This document shows positions 1 through 8,117 of a DNA stretch of 12,000 nt, one piece after another. The position numbers and the translations under genes are program-made. The notes below the pieces were generated by a model, which did not search any database, had not been told where the DNA came from, and saw nothing but the letters and a program-made list of their open reading frames with translations. Origin of the DNA: JBEIUL01 sp044356865 (GTDB lineage: Bacteria > Planctomycetota > Phycisphaerae > Phycisphaerales > SM1A02); NCBI GenBank assembly GCA_044356865.1, contig JBIKVN010000087.1, positions 1 through 12,000 on the forward strand. The letters are read 5' to 3'. Each line of letters starts with the position of its first letter. Positions within the stretch are counted from its first letter, which is position 1.

Positions 1-124
1 GCACCTCGCCCATCTTGTAGGTCTTCCCGGTGTAGTAGAGGACGCGCTCGGTGACGGTGGTCTTGCCCGCGTCGATGTGGGCGCAGATGCCGATGTTGCG
101 GACCTTGCTGAGATCGGTGGCCAT
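1..124 (-). CDS. fusA: Elongation factor G, N-terminal fragment (runs off left edge)
   Basis: Translational GTPase that drives translocation on the ribosome and, with RRF, ribosome recycling in the cytoplasm. Only the first 41 codons are present. The start ATG is read from base 124 and the gene continues beyond base 1. The visible residues contain the G1/P-loop in the context AHIDAGKTT (about residues 15-23), followed by TERVLYYTGK and YKMGEV, which is the classic EF-G/tetracycline-resistance GTPase N-terminus. A purine-rich AAGGAA (Shine-Dalgarno-like) sits about 6 bases before the ATG, one of the better ribosome sites in the window. The gene upstream on this strand is an RNase HII-like gene, not rpsL/rpsG, so this copy is not in the usual str operon arrangement. 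A promoter-like pair (183-210) supports separate transcription. The other option is a paralogous EF-G or a ribosome-protection-type GTPase, which the missing C-terminus would settle. Confidence 0.93.
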   Translation of the reverse strand, partial: MATDLSKVRNIGICAHIDAGKTTVTERVLYYTGKTYKMGEV

Positions 125-129
125 CGCGG

Positions 130-136
130 TTCCTTC
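130..136 (-). promoter_or_regulatory. Shine-Dalgarno-like site of fusA
   Basis: On the minus strand GAAGGAA lies a few bases upstream of the ATG at 124. It is one of the clearest purine-rich sites in this window, where most starts lack a recognisable Shine-Dalgarno sequence. This fits a highly expressed elongation factor and supports the chosen start. Confidence 0.5.
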
Positions 137-182
137 GTGAGTCCGTGGTCTGGTTGGGGGCGGGCCGAAAGGGGAATCGGGC

Positions 183-210
183 AGTGTAATGGAGGTCGCG
201 GGCGAATCAA
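183..210 (-). promoter_or_regulatory. Putative sigma70-type promoter of fusA
   Basis: Read on the minus strand, TTGATT (-35 candidate, 205-210) is followed after 16 bases by TACACT (-10 candidate, 183-188). It lies in the 91-bp gap between the RNase HII-like gene (stop at 216-218) and the EF-G start at 124, which predicts a leader of roughly 50 nt. The same TACACT hexamer with the same 16-base spacer occurs upstream of the S8 gene. The hexamer matches are seen; promoter function is inferred. Confidence 0.45.
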
Positions 211-215
211 GCGGT

Positions 216-1211
216 CTAGCGGCTGCGGACCAGCCGGTCGACGGCGATTCCCGCCCCCTCGAGCAGGGGGCGGATCTCGTCGAGGTAGCGGCGGCCGTCC
301 TCGACATACCCGGCGGTGGGCTTGAGGTCCGGGTTCTGGGCCCCGAAGTGCCGGTTCAACCGGGCCATGAGCAGTTCCCGCACGAGTTTCGCGGTCATCG
401 AGGCCAGGGCGACCGGGAGGTGGCGGTCCTCGCTGCCGGCGACGAACCGGACGGTCAGGCTCCGGTCGGGGGCCGAGCGGCCGGCGGGCCAGCGGAGCCG
501 GTAGGCACTTTCCGCCTCGGTCTCGTCGAGGACCGCCATCGCGGCATCGGGGAAGTTCAGAGCGAGGGCCTCCCGGTAATGGGTCCGGCCGCCCTGGCGG
601 TCGATCACCACCGTCGGGTGCCGGTCGCCGAGCCCGAGCCGGATCCGGTCGAGGTGCCGCATCGCGAGCGCGAAGTTCACCTCGGCCTTGTTGCGGAACC
701 GCTCGATCCGCTCGTTGTAGCCCTTGCCGTCGAGGATCTCGCAGGCCAGCGAGACCAGCCGCACGCCCGCCCGGTCGGCGGCGACGCGAAAGCGGTTCGC
801 GGCGATCTCGATCGACGCCCGGTCGTTCCCGACCGGAAGCGGGACTTCCGAGTCGTACCAGGGCTTCCGCTCGTCGGCGTGCGGATCGACGCCGAGGCGG
901 GCGAGCAGCTCGGCGTCGGTCGCCGGCAGGTCGCCGGCCGAGCCGAGGGTGGCCAGCACGCCGCGTTCGAGATGCCGCAGGGGATGGGCCGACTCGCCGC
1001 CGGCGCCCTTCAGCCGCTTGCTGTCGGCGATCGCGATCCGGCCCCGCCGGTCGGAAGGGCTGGCGGCGATCGCGCTCGACAGCGTCTTCCACAGGTCGGG
1101 CAACGCCGCCGTGGCGTCGAAGCCGTCGATCGAGAACGCGCAGGCCGCCACGCAGAGCGGTCCGAGCAGGGGGCCGTACCCGGCCTCGTCGATCCCGGCG
1201 TAGACGAGCAT
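216..1211 (-). CDS. Long-form ribonuclease HII-family protein
   Basis: Predicted to cleave the RNA strand of RNA/DNA hybrids, or at misincorporated ribonucleotides in DNA. The 331-residue product starts with the RNase HII signature: GIDEAGYGPLLGPL at residues 6-19, with candidate metal ligands D8 and E9. A DSK.L-like motif (D63-S64-K65) follows. Near the C-terminus come VVIDRQGG (D204) and SMTAKLVRELLM (residues 271-282), where E279 stands where canonical RNase HII has the Asp of AK..RD. Standard RNase HII is about 200 residues; the extra length lies mostly between the DSK motif and D204. I chose the ATG at base 1211 because it puts the signature at the N-terminus. Longer starts would run into mnmA on the opposite strand. 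No Shine-Dalgarno is visible. The gene is divergent from mnmA. It may replace rnhB or be a specialised paralogue, so I leave the symbol blank. Confidence 0.8.
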   Translation of the reverse strand: MLVYAGIDEAGYGPLLGPLCVAACAFSIDGFDATAALPDLWKTLSSAIAASPSDRRGRIAIADSKRLKGAGGESAHPLRHLERGVLATLGSAGDLPATDAELLARLGVDPHADERKPWYDSEVPLPVGNDRASIEIAANRFRVAADRAGVRLVSLACEILDGKGYNERIERFRNKAEVNFALAMRHLDRIRLGLGDRHPTVVIDRQGGRTHYREALALNFPDAAMAVLDETEAESAYRLRWPAGRSAPDRSLTVRFVAGSEDRHLPVALASMTAKLVRELLMARLNRHFGAQNPDLKPTAGYVEDGRRYLDEIRPLLEGAGIAVDRLVRSR

Positions 1212-1248
1212 CGGGGAAAGGCTACCCGACGCCCCGTACCATCGGGCG

Positions 1249-2390
<1,142 letters not shown>

Positions 2391-2394
<4 letters not shown>

Positions 2395-3590
2395 GTGCCC
2401 GACGCCGGCTTCGGCGTGAACCGGATCACCAGCGCCCCGAGCGCCGCCGACAGAATCGATCCGGTCAGCACGCCGACCTTCATTCGCGTCTCGTAGGCGT
2501 CGCCGCCCTCCACCCCGCGGAAGGCGAGGTCGCCGATGAAGAGGCTCATCGTGAAGCCGATCCCGCACAGGACGGCCACCGCATGCAGGTGCCGCCACGA
2601 CGCGTGCGAGGGCATCGGGGCGAGGCCCGACTTGATCGCGATCCAGCTCGCCCCGAGCACGCCGATCTGCTTGCCGATGAGAAGCCCCAAGGCGATGCCG
2701 AGCGGCACCGGGCCGAGGAAGTCCGAGGCCTGGATGCCCGCGAGGCTCACGCCGGCGTTCGCGAGGGCGAACAGCGGGAGGATCACGAACGCGACCGGCG
2801 TGTGAAGGGCGTGCTCGAGTTTCCGCAGCGGCGTCTCGCCCGGATCGAACGTCTGGCCCTTGCCGTGGGCGTACGGCACTGCGAGGCCGGTCAGCACGCC
2901 CGCGATCGTCGAGTGGATCCCCGACTGCAGCAGGCAGTACCAGAGCCCGCAGCCGATCAGGAGGTATGGCCAGATCGCCGTGACCCGTCCGCGGTTCATC
3001 GCGACGAGGACGAGCATCACCGGCACCGCCGCCCCCAGCCATCCGAGGTCGAGATTGGTCGAATAGAACAGGGCGATGATCACGATCGCCCCGAGATCAT
3101 CGAGCACGGCGAGCGCCGTGAGGAAGATCCGCAGCGAGACCGGCAGCCCGCGGCCCACGATCCCGAGCACGCCGAGGGCGAAGGCGATGTCGGTCGCGGA
3201 GGGAATCGCCCAGCCGCGGCTCGCGACCGGATCGCCCTCGGCCCACGCGACCCCCGCGTAGATCGCCGACGGCACGATCATGCCCCCCAAGGCCGCGATC
3301 GCCGGCAGGATCGCCCGGCCCTTGCCCGAGAGTTCGCCCGCGATCAGGTTCCGCTTGAGCTCGAGGGCGACCAGCAGGAAGAAGACCGCCATCAGCCCGT
3401 CGTTGATCCAGAGGAGGAGCGTGAGCGGCTCGCCGTGGTGGGTCAGGGGGATCGGCGGGATCCACGCGAGGGCCGCCCGGTAGGCCTCCGCGGTCGGCCC
3501 GTTGGCGAGGACGACCGCCAGCACCGTCATCGCCAGCAGCAGGACGCTGCCGCCGATGTCGCTCGCGAGGACCTGTCGGATGAGTCTCAT
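2391..3590 (-). CDS. nhaA: Na+/H+ antiporter NhaA
   Basis: Inner-membrane electrogenic antiporter that exports Na+ (or Li+) in exchange for H+ and supports pH and salt homeostasis. The 399 residues are mostly hydrophobic helices. Family hallmarks are the SATDIAFALGVLG motif (131-143) with D134, the AVLDDLGAIVIIA motif (161-173) with the paired ion-binding aspartates D164-D165, GIHSTIAGVL (224-233) with H226 near the pH-sensor position, LEHALH (258-263), LPLFALANAG (271-280), and GKQIG with K307. The C-terminal CGIGFTMSLFIG motif (342-353) is also typical. The length matches the family (about 390). The ATG at 3590 gives the usual short cytoplasmic N-terminus (RLIRQVL). It is divergent from the aldolase gene across 128 bp and convergent with mnmA, whose stop codon overlaps its own. 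All expected charged residues are present, so it should be functional. Confidence 0.96.
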
Positions 3591-3613
3591 GCTGAAGCCC
3601 CGAAAGGGAACGG

Positions 3614-3619
3614 TACGAT
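3614..3619 (+). promoter_or_regulatory. Possible -10 element for the aldolase gene
   Basis: TACGAT within GGTACGATAACT, in the nhaA-aldolase divergent gap, resembles a -10 hexamer. It would give a leader of about 90-95 nt before the ATG at 3719. I see no good -35 partner, so this is a weak call. Confidence 0.2.
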
Positions 3620-3631
3620 AACTCCCCCTCA

Positions 3632-3644
3632 GGGCGGACCGCCC
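3632..3644. repeat. 13-bp dyad GGGCGG-A-CCGCCC in the nhaA/aldolase gap
   Basis: This is a perfect 6-1-6 inverted repeat in the middle of the divergent intergenic region (3591-3718). Its one-base centre makes it a better candidate for a DNA-binding site than for an RNA hairpin. In such a G+C-rich genome a short GC dyad can also arise by chance. Confidence 0.3.
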
Positions 3645-3718
3645 GCCCGACCGTTCAGGATCGGTTCAACTCCGGACCGACGACGCGAATCTCCCCCGAG
3701 CTTCCCGAGAGCCTCCCC

Positions 3719-4786
3719 ATGTCCACCACCTCGATCACCTCGCTCCTCGGCGCCGACGCCGACGCCCTCCTCGGCCATGTCGCCAAAGTCCCGAGGTCGC
3801 TCCTGCATGTCCCGGGCCCCGATTTCGTCGAACGGATCTTCGTCCCGACCGACCGGAACCCGCAGGTCTTGCGGAACCTCCAGTGGATGTTCGGCTCGGG
3901 CCGCCTCGCCGGCACCGGCTACCTCTCGATCCTCCCGGTCGACCAGGGCATCGAGCACTCGGCCGGGGCGAGTTTCGCGAAGAACCCGATCTATTTCGAC
4001 GGCGAGAACATCGTGAAGCTCGCCCTCGAAGGCGGCTGCAACGCGGTCGCGAGCACCTTCGGGGTCCTCGGCTCGGTGAGCCGGAAGTACGCCCACCGCA
4101 TTCCCTTCCTCGTCAAGATCAACCACAACGAGCTGCTGACCTTCCCGAACGGGGCCCGGCAGATCCTGTTCGGGAATGTCCGCGAGGCCTGGAATCTCGG
4201 GGCGGCGGCGGTGGGGGCGACGATCTACTTCGGCGGCGAGGACTCGAACCGCCAGATCGTCGAGATCGCCGAGGCGTTCCATGAGGCCCACCAGCTCGGC
4301 ATGGCCACCGTCCTCTGGTGCTACCTGCGGAATTCCTCGTTCAAGAAGGACGGCGTCGATTACCACGTGGCGGCCGACCTGACCGGGCAGGCGAACCACC
4401 TCGGCGTGACGATCGAGGCCGACATCATCAAGCAGAAGCTGCCCGAAAATAACGGCGGCTACACCGCGCTCAACATGGGCGGCTCGAGCTACGGCAAGAC
4501 CGACAAGCGGATCTACTCGGAGCTCTCTTCCGACCATCCGATCGACCTTTGCCGCTACCAGGTGCTGAACTGCTACGCGGGCCGGGCCGGCCTCATCAAC
4601 TCGGGCGGCGCGAGCGGCGAGAACGACCTCGCGGATGCCGTCCGCACCGCGGTGATCAACAAGCGGGCCGGCGGCATGGGCCTGATCTCGGGCCGCAAGG
4701 CCTTCCAGCGCCCGATGGGCGAGGGCATCCGGATCCTGAACGCGATCCAGGACGTGTATCTGGATCGAGCGGTCACGGTCGCGTGA
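3719..4786 (+). CDS. fbaB: Class I fructose-bisphosphate aldolase (DhnA/FbaB type)
   Basis: Reversibly splits fructose 1,6-bisphosphate into dihydroxyacetone phosphate and glyceraldehyde 3-phosphate in glycolysis/gluconeogenesis. It uses a Schiff-base lysine rather than a metal. The 355-residue product matches the bacterial DhnA/FbaB type (about 350): ILPVDQGIEHS (71-81) for the phosphate/substrate region, ASTFGVLG (111-118), KINHNE (133-138), and LWCYLRN (199-205). Then comes EADIIKQKLPENNGG (233-247), in which K238 is the likely Schiff-base lysine. Y202 lies at about the spacing expected for the catalytic tyrosine of the archaeal-type relatives. GLISGRKAF (321-329) is a late phosphate-binding-type motif. 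The ATG at 3719 is preceded only by weak purines (GAGAG). It is a single-gene unit: divergent from nhaA and followed directly by a strong hairpin. Lysine and tyrosine roles are assigned by family analogy. Confidence 0.93.
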   Translation: MSTTSITSLLGADADALLGHVAKVPRSLLHVPGPDFVERIFVPTDRNPQVLRNLQWMFGSGRLAGTGYLSILPVDQGIEHSAGASFAKNPIYFDGENIVKLALEGGCNAVASTFGVLGSVSRKYAHRIPFLVKINHNELLTFPNGARQILFGNVREAWNLGAAAVGATIYFGGEDSNRQIVEIAEAFHEAHQLGMATVLWCYLRNSSFKKDGVDYHVAADLTGQANHLGVTIEADIIKQKLPENNGGYTALNMGGSSYGKTDKRIYSELSSDHPIDLCRYQVLNCYAGRAGLINSGGASGENDLADAVRTAVINKRAGGMGLISGRKAFQRPMGEGIRILNAIQDVYLDRAVTVA

Positions 4787-4794
4787 CCAACGAA

Positions 4795-4820
4795 GCGGGG
4801 GCGCCGGTCGGCGCCCCCGC
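4795..4820. terminator. Strong hairpin between convergent aldolase and S8 genes
   Basis: Perfect inverted repeat: GCGGGGGCGCC (4795-4805), loop GGTC, then GGCGCCCCCGC (4810-4820). It begins 9 bases after the aldolase stop codon and lies 26 bases beyond the S8 stop on the other strand, so it can serve both genes. No T-run follows on the plus strand. The minus strand continues with TTCGTTGG, a weak U-rich stretch. The stem is certain; intrinsic termination without a clear U-tract is inferred. Confidence 0.7.
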
Positions 4821-4846
4821 GAGGGTGTACGAGATCGTCAAGTCGC

Positions 4847-7800
4847 TCAGGGCCCGGGCGGGACGAGCACCGGATCATTGACGCCGATCTCGATGAGATC
4901 GTGCCAGATCTGGTGCGGCCCCGACAGTCCGAGACCGCAGGTCCAGACCCGGGCCCGGAAGACCCCCGCCGAGTCGACATAGTTCGACAGGAGGGCGTTC
5001 GAGACCGGCATCACGATGGGATTCTGCTGGCTCGCCGGGCCGTAGATCCCGACCCCGATGAAATCCCACCGGCTGTTCGGATAGTTGTAGAGGAATCCGC
5101 CCACGATGGCGACCTGTGCCGTCGAGCGTCCCTGCACGATCAGGCCGAGATTCTCGATCTGGTTGGGGTTCGAGATGCTCGACTCGAGCTTGGCGTAGAT
5201 GTCGGTGGTCGGACCCGTGACGAGATACCGCAGGCCTTCGACGTTGTCACCCACATTGGCCTGCTCGGTGCCGAGACGGAGGTAACTGCTGTCGGCCGCC
5301 CGGATGTAGATCGACGCCGCCGGACCGTCGACCGGGAATCCCGTGATCACCTTGATCTCGGTGGGATTGTTCGCGGGACCCTGGGTGAAGATCGCGACGC
5401 CCGCGTCGTAGAGGTTCACGCTGCAGTTGCTGATGCTGTTGAAGATGCAGTCACCCGCGTTGAGATCGCAGCAATCGGGGCCATGCTCCTCGTCGCAGGG
5501 TACTTCGGGCGTGCCGCTGAACTCGCACTGGGGCGGGCCGTTACCGGCGACGATGCTCCGCATGATGAACGGGGACATCGGGCCCCCGAAGGCCTGCTTC
5601 GAGGCGGCCTGCAGGTTGGCGACGACGCCCGAGATCATCGGGGCGGCCGAACTGGTCCCGTTGAAGGTCTCGGTGTAGGAGCGGAGCTGGTTCGCCTCGA
5701 AATTGTTCCCGGGGGCCGGAAACCCCGGGGCGCCCGCGGGAACCCGGAGGACCTCGCCCCGGTTCAGGTCACCGTATCCGGTCGTGGTCACGTTCGAGCC
5801 CCACGCCGAGACGTCGATCCGGTTCAGCTGCCAGCCCGTGACATCGTCGAACTCGGCGTTCTCGGAGTCGGTGAAGTTGCTGAACCCCAGCCGCCAACGG
5901 AAGCCCGCACAGATCCGCATGCCTTGGCAGAAGGCGCCTTGGGCGATGATCGTGCCGGGGCTCGACGCGCCGATCACCATCGCCCCGGAATCGACCGGCT
6001 GGGGGAGGACGCAGACCCCGTCGTTGCCCGCCGAGCAGACGGTCGTGATGCCGAGGTCGGTGCCGACCCGGATGAGCGTGTTCAGGGCCGGCTGCGAGGG
6101 CACGGTATTGCCGCCGCCCGATCCGAACGAGCAGTTGACGACATCCCCGGGACCGAAGATCTCGTAACAGGAGACGAAGGCGTTCTGGGTCCGATTGCCT
6201 TCCTCGACCGAGACGATGGGGAAGAACCAGCCCTGTGCCTCGTAGGCCAAGCCGCGGCCGCCGACCTCGGGCTGGTAGCCCGGCGTGCCCGGCGTGCCTT
6301 GCTCCTGCCTGGCGGCCACGATCTGGCCGAGCGCCGCCGTTCCGTGCTGGGGAGCGTTGTTGGCACCCTCGATGAGCAGGATCGTCTGGCCCGGTTCGGG
6401 AATCACCTTCGGCTGGGACCGGAGGGTCCAGAGGGCCGGATTGATCGCCGACGGGACATCGGGCTGGACCTCGGCCAATACGAAGTCCTCGTGGTTCACG
6501 AACGCCGAGAATTCGATGACGGCCACATTGACCGACTTGCCGAACGGAAGCTGCGGGCCGAGGCCGTAGGCGGTCTCGAGCTGTTCAAGCAGGGCGGGCA
6601 GGGTCCGGTTCGGAGCGGCCGATGCCTCAAGGGCGAAGCCTTGGCCACGGTACTGCGCCGCGCCGTTCCAGACCAAGGGCTGGCCGGGCGTCGCGGCGTA
6701 CGGGGCGTCGGAGAGGTAGGGCTGGAGCTCGGTGAACTCCGGCGTGATCGAGGGGGTGGGAATGTCCTGGCACCTCGGGGTGCTGAAGGCGGTCGACACG
6801 CACTGGGCGTCCCACTGGACGGTGCAGCAGGTCGGATCGACCGTGCAGACATCGAAACAGCAGAGCGGCTGGCCGCAGCCACGGTTCGCGGTCGGCTCAA
6901 GGCAATTGCCCGGCTGCAGGCCGGGAAGAATCGGCGCGAAGATCGGATTGACCGCCGTTCCCGCCACATCGGTGAAGCAGGGGTTGTACCGATTGGCCGG
7001 AATCGGGCCCGGTCCCGGGAACTGGTCGAACAGGGTTCCTGCGCAGAGCAGATTCGCCAGGCCGGCGCAATACACATCCCACCCGTTGGGCGAATCCTGA
7101 TCGTCGCAGTAGGGGAGGAAGGTCGCGACCAGTTCGCAGCAGGTCGCGTCTCGGCAACCCCAGTTCCCGTCGCGGATGTCGTTCGGGGTCGAGCCGTTGC
7201 ACTCGAAGAGTTCCGTTCCCGGCAGCCACGTGACCGCGCCGCAGCAGCTCAAGCTCGGGGCATTGCAGAGGGTGCCCGGGGCGGGCGGGGTGCTTTGGGC
7301 GCAGTTCGGATTCGCTTCCGGGGCGGCGACCTGCCCGCACTGGTCGAGTCGCGGGTGGAGTTCGAGCGCCGCAAACTCGACGCCGGCGAGCGACTGGAGC
7401 TCGACCGCCGCCGCCTGCAGGGCCCGATCGGAGAGCTCGCGGGGGAAGGTCACGACGGTCATGCCGGCGAGGTCGGGTTGGGCCCGGCCCGAGTGCTCGG
7501 CCGCCCGCCGCTCGAGGGCGGCGAGTTGCTCCGGGGTCCGGTTGATCCACTGCTCGATCAGGCCGCCGTGCTTCGCAAGCACCACCGCAACCTCGTCGGC
7601 CGCCTGGGGATCGATGTCCGAGGCGGGTCGATCAATCGGGGCGCGGGGAACCCGGACCTTCAACTCATCGCGGAACTTGACCACGATTCGACCGGTCGCC
7701 AGCCGCTCCCCGGTCTTCGGGTCGTACTGCATCGTGACATCGAGGGCCCGCTTCGGAAGCGGCCGTCGCGCCTCGAGGCCCATCTCTTCCCCAGGATTGG

Positions 7801-7951
7801 CCGCCGGCAGGACCGCCACGGGGTTCTTGATCGTCCCGGCGAGCGATGGGGCGGAACCGCGGCGGATGGCCTGCCCTGGAATGGAATCAGCCGGACTGAG
7901 CGAGGCGGAGAGCCCGACGAGCGCGATGGCGAGGGGAAGTCGGTAAATCAT
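4847..7951 (-). CDS. Large exported S8 (subtilisin-like) peptidase with cysteine-rich modules; catalytic Asp replaced by Glu
   Basis: The 1034-residue exported protein starts with a signal peptide (h-region LPLAIALVGLSASLS, likely cleavage after SPA at residue 21). Residues about 70-200 resemble a propeptide region, with VVKFRDEL and a LAGVEFAALE segment as in inhibitor-I9-like prodomains. Residues 205-395 are cysteine-rich with CC pairs and WDVYC/WDAQC motifs. The subtilase domain spans roughly 470-800: VAVIEFSAFVNHEDF (476-490), QHGTAALGQIVA (H536), CSAGNDG (oxyanion N643) and NGTSSAAPMISG (S767). The residue normally Asp in VAVID is Glu (E480, codon GAA). A second cysteine cluster (809-843) and a beta-rich C-terminal region without recognised family follow. 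No sorting signal or C-terminal transmembrane helix is seen. No Shine-Dalgarno precedes the ATG. It may be an active secreted protease or a non-canonical or degenerate one. Convergent with the aldolase gene. Confidence 0.85.
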   Translation of the reverse strand: MIYRLPLAIALVGLSASLSPADSIPGQAIRRGSAPSLAGTIKNPVAVLPAANPGEEMGLEARRPLPKRALDVTMQYDPKTGERLATGRIVVKFRDELKVRVPRAPIDRPASDIDPQAADEVAVVLAKHGGLIEQWINRTPEQLAALERRAAEHSGRAQPDLAGMTVVTFPRELSDRALQAAAVELQSLAGVEFAALELHPRLDQCGQVAAPEANPNCAQSTPPAPGTLCNAPSLSCCGAVTWLPGTELFECNGSTPNDIRDGNWGCRDATCCELVATFLPYCDDQDSPNGWDVYCAGLANLLCAGTLFDQFPGPGPIPANRYNPCFTDVAGTAVNPIFAPILPGLQPGNCLEPTANRGCGQPLCCFDVCTVDPTCCTVQWDAQCVSTAFSTPRCQDIPTPSITPEFTELQPYLSDAPYAATPGQPLVWNGAAQYRGQGFALEASAAPNRTLPALLEQLETAYGLGPQLPFGKSVNVAVIEFSAFVNHEDFVLAEVQPDVPSAINPALWTLRSQPKVIPEPGQTILLIEGANNAPQHGTAALGQIVAARQEQGTPGTPGYQPEVGGRGLAYEAQGWFFPIVSVEEGNRTQNAFVSCYEIFGPGDVVNCSFGSGGGNTVPSQPALNTLIRVGTDLGITTVCSAGNDGVCVLPQPVDSGAMVIGASSPGTIIAQGAFCQGMRICAGFRWRLGFSNFTDSENAEFDDVTGWQLNRIDVSAWGSNVTTTGYGDLNRGEVLRVPAGAPGFPAPGNNFEANQLRSYTETFNGTSSAAPMISGVVANLQAASKQAFGGPMSPFIMRSIVAGNGPPQCEFSGTPEVPCDEEHGPDCCDLNAGDCIFNSISNCSVNLYDAGVAIFTQGPANNPTEIKVITGFPVDGPAASIYIRAADSSYLRLGTEQANVGDNVEGLRYLVTGPTTDIYAKLESSISNPNQIENLGLIVQGRSTAQVAIVGGFLYNYPNSRWDFIGVGIYGPASQQNPIVMPVSNALLSNYVDSAGVFRARVWTCGLGLSGPHQIWHDLIEIGVNDPVLVPPGP
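6770..7337 (-). other. Cysteine-rich region encoding two related CC...WDxxC modules (residues 205-394 of the S8 protein)
   Basis: Two units align by eye. Residues 266-303 carry C-x4-CC, then WDVYC and a final C. Residues 359-394 carry C-x4-CC, DPTCC, WDAQC and a final C. Both start after a GC pair and end with an alanine-containing helix-like segment. A preceding less regular part (residues 205-251) contributes SCC and further cysteines. In an exported protein such spacing suggests disulfide-bonded mini-domains. Similar CC...WD..C patterns are, to my knowledge, frequent in secreted planctomycete proteins, but I cannot confirm a named family. Confidence 0.6.
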
Positions 7952-8076
7952 GGGATTTGAGTCGGAGCGGTTCGAAAGGGGCTCGCGGAATCCTGAAGGT
8001 CGATCGATGGAGGCAAACTACGATCCCGGACCGGAGCCGGGCGCACCCTTCGCGATGGATTGGGCGGAAGGCCGCT

Positions 8077-8104
8077 AGTGTAGCAGTGGCTTTATCGCCC
8101 ACAA
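8077..8104 (-). promoter_or_regulatory. Putative promoter of the S8 peptidase gene
   Basis: On the minus strand TTGTGG (8099-8104) is followed after 16 bases by TACACT (8077-8082), just 14 bases past the purD stop. This separates the S8 gene from the ald-purD unit and predicts a leader of about 120 nt before the ATG at 7951. The 15 bases ending in the hexamer (AGCC-x-C-x-GCTACACT) match 13 of 15 with the site upstream of ald. Confidence 0.45.
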
Positions 8105-8117
8105 GGCGTCGGGTTGA

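Noticed and set aside
4847..7951. Sedolisin (S53, Glu-Asp-Ser) identity for the exported protease, suggested by the Glu in the first motif
   Set aside because: The HGT, SAGN and GTSSAAP motifs occur in subtilisin order and spacing, and the Glu sits in the S8 Asp position, so S8 with a substitution fits better.
4901..7960. A 1019-codon open frame on the plus strand, antisense to nearly all of the S8 gene
   Set aside because: Its translation is Arg/Gly/Asp/Val-rich with no recognisable domain or signal peptide. The minus frame has clear subtilase motifs and a signal peptide. Long antisense frames are expected where third positions are almost all G/C.
8025..8041. Small hairpin CCCGG-N7-CCGGG between purD and the S8 gene
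   Set aside because: A 5-bp stem with no T-run, downstream of the candidate S8 promoter; too weak for a terminator call.
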